Below are positions 36,350-47,935 of a DNA stretch of 64,000 nucleotides, in pieces; within the stretch, counting starts at the first letter, position 1; the number at the start of each line of letters is the position of its first letter. The DNA is from Dyella solisilvae (lineage in GTDB: Bacteria; Pseudomonadota; Gammaproteobacteria; Xanthomonadales; Rhodanobacteraceae). The notes beneath the pieces were generated by a model. The model had not been told where the DNA came from. It did no database searches and saw only the letters and a program-made list of their open reading frames with translations. Made by a program: the position numbers and the translations under genes. The DNA is taken from NCBI RefSeq assembly GCF_003351225.1, contig NZ_QQSY01000002.1, forward strand, positions 633,917 to 697,916, read 5' to 3'.

Positions 36350-36430
36350 GCAGGAGCGCACCCTGTGCGCGACTACTGCGCGAAGTGACGACAGCGCAAC
36401 GCCGCGGTCGCGCACAGGGTGCGCTCCTGC
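36350..36430. repeat. Inverted GTAGGAGCGC-family pair between aceB and aceA
   Basis: Arm GCAGGAGCGCACCCTGTGCG with CGAC, a spacer of about 33 bases, then its exact inverse. It forms a long potential stem in the aceB-aceA transcript and might influence the relative stability of the two halves. Confidence 0.85.
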
Positions 36431-36461
36431 CTTCAATGCACGCTTGTTACGGAGTCTTGTC

Positions 36462-37766
36462 ATGAAGAACACGCTGCCCACCGCCGACCAGCTCGCGCTC
36501 GACTGGAAGAACAATCCCCGCTGGAGCGGTATCCAGCGCAATTACAGCGCCGAGGACGTGGCGCGCCTGCGCGGCACAGTGCCCGTTGAGCACTCGCTGG
36601 CCCGCCGCGGCGCCGAGCGCCTGTGGAAGTCGCTGCAGCAGGAGGATTTCGTCAACGCGCTGGGCGCCCTCACCGGCAACCAGGCGATGCAGCAGGTGAA
36701 AGCCGGCCTGCAGGCGATTTACCTCAGTGGTTGGCAGGTGGCTGCCGATGCGAACCTCGCCGGCGAGATGTATCCCGACCAGTCGCTGTATCCGGCCAAC
36801 TCGGTGCCGTCGGTGGTCAAGCGCATCAACAACACGCTGCTGCGCGCCGACCAGTTGCACCATGCCGAAGGCCAGAACGACATCGACTGGATGGTCCCGA
36901 TCGTGGCCGACGCGGAGGCCGGCTTCGGCGGCGTGCTCAACGCATTCGAGTTAATGAAGGCGATGATCGAGGCCGGCGCCGCGGGAGTGCATTTCGAGGA
37001 CCAGCTGGCCTCGGTGAAGAAGTGCGGCCACATGGGCGGCAAGGTGCTGGTGCCGACCCGCGAGGCGGTGGACAAGCTCAACGCCGCGCGCCTGGCTGCC
37101 GACGTGCTGGGCGTGCCGACCCTGATCGTGGCGCGCACCGATGCAGACGCCGCCGACCTGCTCACCTCCGACATCGACGACAACGACAAGCCGTTCGTCA
37201 CGGGTGAGCGCACCGTGGAAGGTTTCTTCCGCGTGCGTCCGGGCCTGGAGCAGGCGATCAGCCGCGGCCTCGCCTACGCGCCCTACGCCGACCTGGTGTG
37301 GTGCGAGACCAGCAAGCCCAACCTTGAGGAAGCGCGCAGGTTCGCCGAGGCGATCCACGCGAAGTACCCGGGCAAGCTGCTGGCCTACAACTGCTCGCCG
37401 AGCTTCAACTGGAAGAAGAACCTCGACGACGCCACCATCGCCAGGTTCCAGAAGGAGCTGGGCGCGATGGGCTACAAATTCCAGTTCATCACCCTGGCCG
37501 GCTTCCATAGCCTTAACTACGGCATGTTCGATCTGGCTTATGGTTATGCGCGTCGCCAGATGAGCGCGTTCGTGGAGCTGCAGGAGAGGGAGTTCGCCGC
37601 CGCCGAGCGTGGCTTCACCGCCGTGAAGCACCAGCGCGAAGTGGGCACGGGCTACTTCGATGCGGTGACCCAGGCCATCCAGCAGGGCCAGTCATCCACC
37701 ACGGCGCTCAAGGGTTCCACCGAAGAGGCGCAGTTCCACGCCTCGCGCCAGGCCAGCGCGGCCTGA
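36462..37766 (+). CDS. aceA: Isocitrate lyase
   Basis: Isocitrate lyase cleaves isocitrate to succinate and glyoxylate, diverting carbon past the decarboxylating steps of the citrate cycle. The 434-residue protein has the catalytic KKCGHMGGK loop with Cys about 188, the [12 protein letters not shown] segment, [20 protein letters not shown], and [17 protein letters not shown]. The ATG at 36462 lies 9 bases after GGAG. It is downstream of aceB, so a shared transcript controlled from the divergent LysR region is likely. Confidence 0.97.
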   Translation: MKNTLPTADQLALDWKNNPRWSGIQRNYSAEDVARLRGTVPVEHSLARRGAERLWKSLQQEDFVNALGALTGNQAMQQVKAGLQAIYLSGWQVAADANLAGEMYPDQSLYPANSVPSVVKRINNTLLRADQLHHAEGQNDIDWMVPIVADAEAGFGGVLNAFELMKAMIEAGAAGVHFEDQLASVKKCGHMGGKVLVPTREAVDKLNAARLAADVLGVPTLIVARTDADAADLLTSDIDDNDKPFVTGERTVEGFFRVRPGLEQAISRGLAYAPYADLVWCETSKPNLEEARRFAEAIHAKYPGKLLAYNCSPSFNWKKNLDDATIARFQKELGAMGYKFQFITLAGFHSLNYGMFDLAYGYARRQMSAFVELQEREFAAAERGFTAVKHQREVGTGYFDAVTQAIQQGQSSTTALKGSTEEAQFHASRQASAA

Positions 37767-37811
37767 CGATCCAACCGTTGCGTGAGCCGGCACGGACGCC
37801 GGTGCGTGCGT

Positions 37812-37840
37812 GGGGAGCGCGGCCCTGTCCTGCGCTCCCC
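37812..37840. terminator. Hairpin between convergent aceA and antiporter genes
   Basis: Nine-base arms GGGGAGCGC and GCGCTCCCC with an 11-base loop, midway between two convergent genes. It has no T-tract, so it is a probable two-way transcript end rather than a textbook terminator. Confidence 0.5.
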
Positions 37841-37863
37841 GCGCGCGCGACGCAGGGATCGCG

Positions 37864-39663
37864 TCAGGCGTGGGGCCGCAGTCGTTGTGGCGGCACCAAC
37901 GCGATCACCAGCCAGCCCGGGCGCGGCTCGAGTTCGCGCTTCACCGAAGCCACCCGCAAGGCGCCGCGTTCTTCCACGCCGAACAGCAGCACCGTATTGG
38001 AGCCGTACTGTTCGATGAAGTTGGGCCAGTCAAAGGTCGGCGTCAGCCGGGTCGATTTGATCAGCCACCCGTCGACCAGGCGTTCGTTGAAACGCTCATG
38101 GGTCATGTCGGCGGCAAACAGCGCGGGCGCCAGCAGGTACCCGCCCAGTCGGGTGCGATCGTGCGCTTCGTGGGTGTCCTCGATGCGCAGGCGATAGATC
38201 CGGCCCCGGCCGAATTCCTGGCGGTAATACACGCAGGCCAGCGCGTTGCGCTCGCGATGAGGGGACATGGCCAACAGGCGGCCGATGCCGGTGAGGCCGA
38301 GATGCCGCTCGGCATAAGCCGTCGCCGGGTGCCCGTAGAACGTGCTCAGCCCTTCCATGCGTGCGCGCTGGATGCTCGGCCAGTGCTCATCGGCGACGAT
38401 CACGCGAAAGCCGGCCTCGAGCAGCGCACGCGCCACCCGCCGCGCCGCCAGGTCCGCGCCATAGATAAGCACCCCGGTGGCGTCGGGCTCAGCCACCTTC
38501 AGCCAGCGCGCAAGCGGTCCGGCCGTGGCGCTTTGGACCACCACCGTGCCGATGATCAGGATGAACACCAGCGGCACCAGGTCCCGCGCGCCCGCCAGCC
38601 CCAACGAGTCGAGTTTCAGCGCGAACACCGCGGACACCGCCGCGGCGATGATGCCGCGTGGCGCCACCCATGCGATCAGCGCGCGCTCGCGCCAGTTGAG
38701 GCTGCTGCCGATGGTGGCGATGGCCACGGTGACCGGACGCACCACCAGCTGCGCCACGATGAAAACCGCCGTGCCTCCCCACAGCATGCCATCGGGCAAG
38801 GGCCAGGCCAGCCGCGCCGCAAGCAGGATGAACAGGCTCGACACCAGCACGGTGGTGAGGTTTTCCTTGAAATCCAGGATGTCGTCGATGTGCACGCCAC
38901 GCATGTTGCCCAGCGCGATGCCCATCACCGTCACCGCCAGCAGGCCCGACTCGTGGGTCATCACGTTGGACAGCGTGAAGGCCAGCAGCACCGCGACCAG
39001 GGCGCCGTAGTTCTGCAGGTATTCCGGGATCATCTGCCGACGCAGGAAGAACGCAAGCAGCCACGCGGCGAACAGGCCGATGCCGGCGCCGCAGGCCACC
39101 AGCGCGAAGAACACGCCCACCGCGTGGTTCTGCTGGTGCGAGACGATGGCCTCGTAGACCAGCACGGCGAACAGCGCGCCGAGCGGGTCGATCACGATGC
39201 CTTCCCAGCGCAGGGTATTGGCGATGCGCGCGTTGGGACGCACGGTGCGCAGCATCGGCGCGATCACGGTCGGCCCGGTGACGCAGGTGAGCGCTCCGAA
39301 CAGGAGCGCCACCTCCCAGCGCAGGCCGGCCAGGTAATGCGCCGCCACGCCCAGCATCGCCACGGCGATCACCGCGCCGTAGGTGACCAGCCCCCGCACC
39401 GCGCGACCAATGTCCGGCAGCTCGCTGAAGCGCAGGGTCAGGCTGCCCTCGAACAGGATCAGCGAGACCGCCAGCGAGACCACAGGGAACAGCAACGGTC
39501 CGAGCAGGCTGTCCGGCTGCACCACCCGGGTCACCGGGCCCAGCAGGATGCCAGCCAGCAACAGGAACAGGATCGCGGGCAACTTCACCCGCCAGGCAAT
39601 CCATTGCGCCAGGAAGCCAACGCCCAGCATGCACACCAGCAGCAGTCCGACCTCGGGCGACAT
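37864..39663 (-). CDS. CPA1-type cation:proton antiporter with C-terminal TrkA-N-like domain
   Basis: A 599-residue protein with about 12-13 transmembrane helices (residues 1-400) followed by a cytoplasmic regulatory region that begins VLIYGADLAARRVARALLEA, a TrkA-N-like Rossmann fold, and ends with another beta-rich domain. The transporter core contains LFEGSLTLRFSELPD, FGALTCVTGPTVIAPML (where many CPA1 members have TDPV) and WVAPRGIIAAAVSAVFAL. It exchanges sodium or potassium for protons. The ATG at 39663 is preceded by GAAGGA; the frame is open 70 codons upstream but shows no export or membrane features. Confidence 0.9.
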   Translation of the reverse strand: MSPEVGLLLVCMLGVGFLAQWIAWRVKLPAILFLLLAGILLGPVTRVVQPDSLLGPLLFPVVSLAVSLILFEGSLTLRFSELPDIGRAVRGLVTYGAVIAVAMLGVAAHYLAGLRWEVALLFGALTCVTGPTVIAPMLRTVRPNARIANTLRWEGIVIDPLGALFAVLVYEAIVSHQQNHAVGVFFALVACGAGIGLFAAWLLAFFLRRQMIPEYLQNYGALVAVLLAFTLSNVMTHESGLLAVTVMGIALGNMRGVHIDDILDFKENLTTVLVSSLFILLAARLAWPLPDGMLWGGTAVFIVAQLVVRPVTVAIATIGSSLNWRERALIAWVAPRGIIAAAVSAVFALKLDSLGLAGARDLVPLVFILIIGTVVVQSATAGPLARWLKVAEPDATGVLIYGADLAARRVARALLEAGFRVIVADEHWPSIQRARMEGLSTFYGHPATAYAERHLGLTGIGRLLAMSPHRERNALACVYYRQEFGRGRIYRLRIEDTHEAHDRTRLGGYLLAPALFAADMTHERFNERLVDGWLIKSTRLTPTFDWPNFIEQYGSNTVLLFGVEERGALRVASVKRELEPRPGWLVIALVPPQRLRPHA

Positions 39664-39763
39664 GCGCGATCCTTCGGGCATCCAGGACGGATTTATCGGG
39701 ATACGCCGGTGAACTGCACGTCTACGCGCAGGCATCGCCAGGAAGGGGAAGAGAAAGGCCAAG

Positions 39764-39808
39764 CCCCGGTATCGGACGGGGGAGGGGGAGGGAGTACCGA
39801 TACCGGGG
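39764..39808 (-). promoter_or_regulatory. Leader stem-loop with C-rich 21-nt loop upstream of the antiporter gene
   Basis: Perfect 12-base arms CCCCGGTATCGG and CCGATACCGGGG enclose a 21-base loop that is nearly all C and T on the antiporter strand (CCCTCCCCCTCCCCC). The structure ends about 100 bases before the start codon. It could act as a protein- or RNA-binding leader, or, as DNA, form a G-rich structure on the plus strand. A hairpin of the same loop size and similar loop sequence lies at 41630-41678. Confidence 0.5.
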
Positions 39809-39915
39809 TGGCGGGCTGAGTTCATTAGAGAACTAGCGGGTTCAGATAATACGCCAGCGCGATCCGGAGTCAATACCCGCCAGTTTAAAAATTAATTTAA
39901 TTGCCTCGCCCCCGT

Positions 39916-39940
39916 TCTGGGAGCGCACCCTCTGGGCGAG
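39916..39940. repeat. Degenerate GTAGGAGCGC-family repeat
   Basis: Reads CTGGGAGCGCACCCTCTGGG, followed by CGAG. A partial inverse, GCGCAGAGGGCGCACGC, ends near 40012. It is diverged compared with the copies at 28421 and 36350. Confidence 0.5.
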
Positions 39941-40043
39941 CTGGCCTGCACCGGCGGACTGGTCCTACAGAGACCTGGCGAGGCGGCCGGGTGGCCGCGC
40001 AGAGGGCGCACGCCGAACAAAAGCGCACAGGCGTGCCCTGCGG

Positions 40044-41543
<1,500 letters not shown>

Positions 41544-41629
41544 GGGGTCGGCAGAGGCAAGGTATGGCGGCGGGAGTGGCTGCCAGCTTCAGACACGGAG
41601 CAACTCCCTCGCGCGGCCTGTTCGAAAAT

Positions 41630-41678
41630 AGCCGCCCCCGATCGTTCTCGGGGTGAGGGTGACGGATCGGGGGCGGCT
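41630..41678 (-). terminator. Hairpin after ubiK with 21-nt CT-rich loop
   Basis: Perfect 14-base arms AGCCGCCCCCGATC and GATCGGGGGCGGCT with a 21-base loop. On the minus strand the stem is followed by ATTTTC, so it may act as a terminator or attenuator between ubiK and comM. Its loop (CACCCTCACCCC) resembles the loop of the hairpin at 39764-39808. Confidence 0.6.
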
Positions 41679-41711
41679 CCCGGGACATGAGCCCGCGCCC
41701 CCCCCCGTTAC

Positions 41712-41960
41712 TCAGGTGGCAGCACCGGCCTCGAGCTGTGCGATTCGCTTCTCCAGGGCCTCGACCTTGGCGCGCGTGCGCGCCAAGAGCTGGCTCTGGA
41801 CCTCAAACTCCTCGCGGGTGACCAGATCAAGGCGGCGCAATCCCTGCGCCAGGACATCGCCGAAGTTGGTGCGCAAATCCTGATGCGCCTGGGCCAATCC
41901 CTGTGGAACCAACGAAACAAGACGCTGGGCAAGTTGATCGATATCCTGCTTATCCATCAT
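41712..41960 (-). CDS. ubiK: Ubiquinone biosynthesis accessory factor UbiK
   Basis: UbiK is a small membrane-associated cofactor that works with UbiJ. The 82-residue protein has the BMFP pattern: amphipathic DIDQLAQRLVSLVPQGLAQA, then QDLRTNFGDVLAQGL, and a C-terminal coiled coil LARTRAKVEALEKRIAQLE. The ATG at 41960 is preferred because AGGTG lies 6 bases upstream; a GTG at 41969 overlaps that site. It lies far from ubiJ-ubiB and ubiE in this genome. Confidence 0.92.
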   Translation of the reverse strand: MMDKQDIDQLAQRLVSLVPQGLAQAHQDLRTNFGDVLAQGLRRLDLVTREEFEVQSQLLARTRAKVEALEKRIAQLEAGAAT

Positions 41961-42039
41961 GGATAGCACCTCGAACTTGTCGAGAGAAAGTGTAGATTCA
42001 TGTCTTTAAATGCCACTATCGGCATGCTCCGCTGCGAGT

Positions 42040-42491
<452 letters not shown>

Positions 42492-42495
42492 GCCG

Positions 42496-43014
42496 TTACG
42501 CCGCCTGCGCGCGCTCGAAGCGGCGGTGGTGCACCAGCAGGCCGGCGAAGTAACAGATGTAGTAGCCGATCAGCAGCCCGAAGATGGCGAAGGTGAGCGG
42601 GCTGTTGCCCATCCCCGGCGCCGAGTGGGCCATCGCCTGATCCTGCAGCTGCGGCATCAACACCAGGAAGCGCCAGGCCAGGCGTCCGAGCAGTAGTGCG
42701 CTCAGCAGGCCGCCGATCCACGCATTGGGGACGTAGCCGTCCGCGCCGTTGGCGTCGCGATGGAAACGGGTCAGGCGCAGTCCGACGATGCCCAGCGCTG
42801 CCCCTGCCAGGACGCCGCCCGCCAGGCCTTCAAGCAGGCGAGGATTGTGCAGGCCGCCCAGCGCCATCAGTGTGCCGATGACCCCGAGCACCACCATGCG
42901 CGAAATCATCCGTTTGCGCTGGATCGGCTGGCGTCCGAAGCTGCCGCGCACCCGGCGCCAGACAGCGAACACCATCAGCGGGATCATGATCGCGTAGATC
43001 ATCGTCGGGGTCAT
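42496..43014 (-). CDS. Uncharacterised membrane protein (possibly CcdC/DUF1453-like)
   Basis: A 172-residue protein with about five hydrophobic segments. The first helix (MTPTMIYAIMIPLMVFAVW) is followed by a basic segment RRVRGSFGRQPIQRKRMISR, then helices at about 40-60, 62-80, 97-115 and 137-163. Its layout resembles CcdC/DUF1453 proteins, but I am not certain. It ends 4 bases after the P-II stop codon in convergent orientation. Function unknown. Confidence 0.7.
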   Translation of the reverse strand: MTPTMIYAIMIPLMVFAVWRRVRGSFGRQPIQRKRMISRMVVLGVIGTLMALGGLHNPRLLEGLAGGVLAGAALGIVGLRLTRFHRDANGADGYVPNAWIGGLLSALLLGRLAWRFLVLMPQLQDQAMAHSAPGMGNSPLTFAIFGLLIGYYICYFAGLLVHHRRFERAQAA

Positions 43015-43128
43015 CGCGTGCGCCTCGGCAGGAGTATGGGGCGAGCTTAGCGAACTACCCCGCGACGGACGACTGACGGGGTGCAGCGATCGCGGATGAC
43101 GCCTGTCACCCGCGACCGTGGAAGCCCC

Positions 43129-43872
43129 TTACTTGGCCTTGCCCTGGTTGGCCACGGCGGCCATCTTGGCGGCGATGGCCTCGGCGTCGCCCAGATAGTA
43201 ATGACGGATCGGCTTGAGCTCGGCGTCGAACTCGTACACCAGCGGCACGCCGTTGGGGATGTTGAGCTCGACGATTTCGGCTTCGGACATGTTGTCCAGA
43301 TACTTCACCAGCGCGCGCAGCGAGTTGCCGTGGGCGGCCACCACCACGCGCTGGCCCGAGCGGATCGCCGGCGCCAGCACGTCGTGCCAGTACGGCAGTA
43401 CGCGGTCGACAGTGTCCTTGAGGCACTCGGTGTCCGGGATCATCGATGCGTCGAGGCCAGCGTAACGCGGGTCGGTCACCGACTCGTTGGCGGCGCGATC
43501 GAGCGGCGGCGGCGGGATGTCGTAGCTGCGGCGCCACACCTTCACCTGGTCCTCGCCGTACTTTGCCGCCGTCTCAGCCTTGTTGAGGCCTGTGAGGCCG
43601 CCGTAGTGGCGCTCATTGAGGCGCCAGTCGGTCAGCACCGGCAGCCACATCTGGTCCATCGCGTCGAGCACTCCCCACAGGGTGCGCACCGCGCGCTTGA
43701 GCACCGAGGTGTGGGCGACATCGAACGCATAGCCTTCGGCCTTGAGCAGGCGGCCTGCCTCGGCGGCCTCGGCTTCGCCCTGGGCGGTCAGATCCACGTC
43801 GGCCCAGCCGCTGAAGCGGTTGTCGAGATTCCACTGGGACTGGCCGTGGCGGATGAGTACGAGCTTGTACAT
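43129..43872 (-). CDS. gpmA: 2,3-bisphosphoglycerate-dependent phosphoglycerate mutase
   Basis: GpmA interconverts 3- and 2-phosphoglycerate in glycolysis. The 247-residue protein begins [20 protein letters not shown] with the phosphohistidine in RHG (His9), contains [20 protein letters not shown] and the second catalytic His in [12 protein letters not shown], and ends normally for the family. The ATG at 43872 starts directly at the conserved beginning, so 19 in-frame upstream residues are rejected. Confidence 0.97.
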   Translation of the reverse strand: MYKLVLIRHGQSQWNLDNRFSGWADVDLTAQGEAEAAEAGRLLKAEGYAFDVAHTSVLKRAVRTLWGVLDAMDQMWLPVLTDWRLNERHYGGLTGLNKAETAAKYGEDQVKVWRRSYDIPPPPLDRAANESVTDPRYAGLDASMIPDTECLKDTVDRVLPYWHDVLAPAIRSGQRVVVAAHGNSLRALVKYLDNMSEAEIVELNIPNGVPLVYEFDAELKPIRHYYLGDAEAIAAKMAAVANQGKAK

Positions 43873-44019
43873 GGCTGGGATTCGTGGCGGGAAACCAGGA
43901 ATCGTGAAGCCTCGCCGGGGCTCCGTCAAATCGGCGCCGGCCCCTGTCGAAGGTCACGCTAAACCCGGAGCCGCCCGGGTGCATCCTAGTGCCATTAACC
44001 CGCCTACATGGAGTTCGCC

Positions 44020-44679
44020 ATGCGTCTGCACGTTCTCGCTTTCAGCCTCGTCCTGGCCCTGCCGCTGGCAGCTCAGGCCGACAACGACATCAGCAAGGTC
44101 AACGGCACCGTGCACGTCGATGCCGGCCAGCATGCCGGCGACGTCAGCACCGTCAACGGCGGCGTCCACATCGGCGACAACGCCGTGGTGCAGAAAGCCA
44201 GCACGGTCAACGGCTCGATCGATCTGGGCGACCGCGCCCAGGCCACCGGCGTGGACACGGTCAATGGCGGGGTCAGCCTGGGCCAGGGCGGGCACGTCGC
44301 GGGCCCGGTCGACACCGTCAATGGCGGCATCCGCCTGGGCAAGGGCGCCGACGTGACGGGCCATGTCCGCAGCGTCAACGGCAGCATCAACCTCGATGCG
44401 GCCCACGTCGCCGGAGGCCTGCACACCACCACCGGCGACATCAACGTCGGCGCGAACTCCCACGTCGAAGGCGGCATCCTGGTCGAGAAGCAGAGTGGCT
44501 GGTTCAACTGGAACACCAACAGCCGCCTGCCCCACGTGGTGATCGGCCCGCATGCGGTGGTGCAGGGCACGCTGGAGTTCCAGCGCGAAGTGGTGCTGCA
44601 GGTCAGCGACACCGCGCAGATCGGCGCGGTGAAGGGCGCCACGCCGGTGAAGTTCAGCGGCGCTGCGCCGACGGAGTGA
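44020..44679 (+). CDS. Exported beta-solenoid repeat protein (VNG repeats)
   Basis: A 219-residue protein with a signal peptide ending at LAAQA (about residue 20). The following 140 residues consist of six or seven 18-19-residue repeats built on S/T-x-VNG-x-V/I-x-L/V-G, for example STVNGGVHIGDNAVVQKAS, DTVNGGVSLGQGGHVAGPV and RSVNGSINLDAAHVAGGL. Such spacing is typical of a right-handed beta-solenoid. It is reminiscent of bactofilin-like polymer-forming proteins, but it is exported. The last 60 residues are a separate cap-like part. The ATG at 44020 has GGAG 7 bases upstream. Function unknown; a periplasmic or surface scaffold is plausible. Confidence 0.8.
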   Translation: MRLHVLAFSLVLALPLAAQADNDISKVNGTVHVDAGQHAGDVSTVNGGVHIGDNAVVQKASTVNGSIDLGDRAQATGVDTVNGGVSLGQGGHVAGPVDTVNGGIRLGKGADVTGHVRSVNGSINLDAAHVAGGLHTTTGDINVGANSHVEGGILVEKQSGWFNWNTNSRLPHVVIGPHAVVQGTLEFQREVVLQVSDTAQIGAVKGATPVKFSGAAPTE

Positions 44680-44687
44680 CTAGAAGC

Positions 44688-44780
44688 CAGGAGTGAGAAA
44701 CGAGAAGTGAGAAGTGAGGAGTGAGAGAGAGACGGAGCGGTTCTCTCTCGCTGCTCACTCCTCTCCACTCACTTCTCGCT
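44688..44780. repeat. AGTGAG-type imperfect palindrome between convergent genes
   Basis: The left arm is built of GAGAAGTGAG and GAGGAGTGAGAGAG units and the right arm is roughly the inverse (CTCTCTCGCTGCTCACTCCTC and onward), so a long imperfect stem forms. It fills the space between the convergent VNG-repeat gene and hemF. A second copy lies at 49485-49575, also between convergent genes. Confidence 0.8.
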
Positions 44781-45716
<936 letters not shown>

Positions 45717-45864
45717 TTAGCAAGCAGCAAACACGGCATCGCTGCGGCGACGCGTCGCGTGCTGCGTATCGGGCTGCCCCCACGTGCGTGACGGGCTGTT
45801 GCAGCGTCAACGTCTTGTTGGCGATTCGGACACAGGTTGCGCTCTTGCAGGCGAGCGGCTTGGC

Positions 45865-46575
45865 TCAGCTGACACGCGCGGTCATACGGCGGTGTCCGAT
45901 CAGCCCGGCCCAGCGCAATCCGATGTCGATCCACATCAGGTAACCGGATTCGGCCAGCAGGCGGATCAGCATGCGCCGGTTGAGCACCAGCGAAGGCTCG
46001 GCCGCCACCGGCACGCCGTCGAAGCCGAGTCGCCGGGCCAGCAGCAGGCAGCGCGCCAGGTGGTAACGGCTGGTGACCAGTCCCACCGGCGGCAGCACGC
46101 GCGTCACCGGCCCGTCTTCCAGCAGCAGGCTGCGCGCATGGCGCAGGTTCTCCAGCGAGTCCACCGAAGCCTGCTCCAGCCGCAGGATGATGCCCGGCGG
46201 CAGCTCATGGCCGGCCAGCCAGGCTTTGCCGGCGGCGGCCTCGCTGAGCGCGCCGCCGCTGCGCCCGCCCAGCAGCAGGACATGGTCCGTCTGCTGCGCC
46301 TTCATCAGGGCCAGTGCGCGTTGCAGGCGTTGCTGGTAATCAGGCTCGGGGCGGTCGCGCACCAGCCGGCGGCCGAACACCAGCACGGTCATCGGTCGCG
46401 GCAGGGTCAGCGGGCTGCGCGCCGCCACCCGCCAAACATGAATGAGGTAGCCGACCCAGACCAGGCCCAGGCTCAGCGCCACTGCGACGAGGGTGACCAC
46501 GGCCGCATGCAGCACATCGCGATCACTCAGATAGCGCCAGGGGCCACGTTTGAGCGGTGCGGTGATCGGAGGCAC
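45865..46575 (-). CDS. YdcF/SanA-type DUF218 membrane protein
   Basis: A protein of about 236 residues with one N-terminal transmembrane helix (AVVTLVAVALSLGLVWVGYL) and a DUF218 domain with VLVFGRRLVRDRPEPDYQQR, VLLLGGRSGGALSEA, SVDSLENLRHARSLL and LVTSRYHLARCLLLARRLGF. DUF218 proteins are membrane-linked and have been connected to envelope or vancomycin sensitivity phenotypes, without a known reaction. The start is uncertain: a GTG at 46575 is used here; the frame stays open to 46713. The leader is divergent from the ketosynthase gene of the aryl-polyene locus. Confidence 0.75.
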   Translation of the reverse strand: MPPITAPLKRGPWRYLSDRDVLHAAVVTLVAVALSLGLVWVGYLIHVWRVAARSPLTLPRPMTVLVFGRRLVRDRPEPDYQQRLQRALALMKAQQTDHVLLLGGRSGGALSEAAAGKAWLAGHELPPGIILRLEQASVDSLENLRHARSLLLEDGPVTRVLPPVGLVTSRYHLARCLLLARRLGFDGVPVAAEPSLVLNRRMLIRLLAESGYLMWIDIGLRWAGLIGHRRMTARVS

Positions 46576-46735
46576 GACCGGGGGCCAGGGGGATGGTGAA
46601 GCCGAAAGCAGAGTGTGCGCAGGGGGCAGACCCAGCGCAATCGCGCCGTATCGCGGACATTGCGAACATGAACGACAGGCCCCTCCCGGGTTGTCCCGAC
46701 TAGGCAATGCCACGGGCGCTGGTTAGGCTTCCCTG

Positions 46736-47935
46736 ATGTCCGTTTCGTTCCAACCCCTTGCCGTCAGCGCCTTTACCGCCACTTCCGCGCTGGGACAGGG
46801 TCTCCAGAGTCAGTTGGCGGCCCTGGCTGCCGCCCGTGGCGGGCTCCGTCCCAACGACTTCAGCAGCGCCCCGCTTGCCTGCTGGATTGGGCGCGTCGAC
46901 GGCGTGGAAGAGGCCGAGCTCCCGGCCGCCCACGCCGCCTGGGAATGCCGCAACAACCGCCTGGCCTGGCTGGGCCTGCACCAGGATCAATTCATCGAGC
47001 GCGCGCTGGACGCGCGCCAACGCTATGGCGCGGCCCGCGTCGCGCTGGTGCTGGGCACCTCCACCGCCAGCATCGGCGCCACCGAGGAGGGCTACCGCCG
47101 GCTCGACGCCGATGGCCAGATGCCCGCCGAACTGCGCCGCCCGCTGATCCACGCCCCCCACTCGCTGGCGGGATTCGTGGCCGAGGCGCTGGGGCTGGAA
47201 GGTCCATGCCTCACCGTTTCCACCGCCTGCTCTTCCAGCGCCAAGGTGTTCGCCAATGCCGAGCGGCTGATCCGCCTGGGCCTGGCCGACGCGGCGGTGG
47301 TCGGCGGCGTGGACACGCTGTGCGACAGCGTGCTGTTCGGCTTCAACGCGCTGGAGCTGGTGTCGCCCGAGCCGTGCCGCCCGTTCGACCAGGCGCGCCG
47401 TGGCATCTCGATCGGCGAGGCCGCCGGCTTCGCCCTGCTCGAACGCATCGACGCCGCGCCGCAGGCGCCGCGCCTGCTCGGCTATGGCGAATCCAGCGAC
47501 GCCCACCACATGTCCACGCCGCACCCCGAGGGGCTCGGCGCCGAGCTGGCCCTGCGCGATGCGCTGGCCCGCGCCGGACTGGGCGTTGAACAGGTCGACT
47601 ACATCAACCTGCACGGCACGGCCAGCCTGAAGAACGACGAGGTCGAGGCCGCGCTGGTGACCCGCACCTTCCCGGCCAGCACGCGGGCCAGTTCCACCAA
47701 GGGCTTCACCGGCCACACGCTGGGCGCCGCGGGCATTCTCGAGGCGGCGTTCGCCCTGCTTGCCATTGAGCATGGCTGGGCGCCAGGCAACCACGGCTGC
47801 AGCACGCTGGACGCGGCCTGCGGACCGCAGTTCGTGCTGGACGGCGAACAGCGCCAGATTGACGTGGCGCTGAGCAATTCCTTCGGCTTCGGCGGCAACA
47901 ACGCCTGCCTGGCCTTCGGCAAGGCGGTGGCATGA
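46736..47935 (+). CDS. Beta-ketoacyl-ACP synthase of the aryl-polyene locus (ApeO-like)
   Basis: A 399-residue FabF-type ketosynthase. The Cys-His-His triad is complete: Cys about 165 in VSTACSSSAK, His about 293 in NLHGTASLKND, and His about 327 in GFTGHTLGAAG. It should elongate the aryl starter with malonyl units on ACP to build the conjugated polyene. It overlaps the next gene (chain-length-factor-like) by 4 bases. This pairing and the ketoreductase, dehydratase, ACP and MMPL neighbours identify an aryl-polyene (xanthomonadin-type) cluster rather than primary fatty-acid synthesis. Confidence 0.92.
   Translation: MSVSFQPLAVSAFTATSALGQGLQSQLAALAAARGGLRPNDFSSAPLACWIGRVDGVEEAELPAAHAAWECRNNRLAWLGLHQDQFIERALDARQRYGAARVALVLGTSTASIGATEEGYRRLDADGQMPAELRRPLIHAPHSLAGFVAEALGLEGPCLTVSTACSSSAKVFANAERLIRLGLADAAVVGGVDTLCDSVLFGFNALELVSPEPCRPFDQARRGISIGEAAGFALLERIDAAPQAPRLLGYGESSDAHHMSTPHPEGLGAELALRDALARAGLGVEQVDYINLHGTASLKNDEVEAALVTRTFPASTRASSTKGFTGHTLGAAGILEAAFALLAIEHGWAPGNHGCSTLDAACGPQFVLDGEQRQIDVALSNSFGFGGNNACLAFGKAVA

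Larger units (their letters stand above)
39664..40043. other. 380-base intergenic region
   Basis: The longest gene-free stretch in the window. It holds the antiporter leader with a 12-bp stem-loop (39764-39808), an AT-rich patch near 39870-39905 that could carry the antiporter promoter, and a degenerate GTAGGAGCGC-type repeat with a partial inverse (39916-40010). No coding region is supported. Confidence 0.7.

Noticed and set aside
37810-39819. Plus-strand open frame opposite the antiporter gene
   Set aside because: Arg/His/Gln-rich shadow; the minus strand encodes a clear 12-helix antiporter.
41698-41706. Run of nine C residues as a phase-variation tract
   Set aside because: It lies in the spacer after ubiK, not in a coding region or an obvious promoter, so slippage has no visible target.
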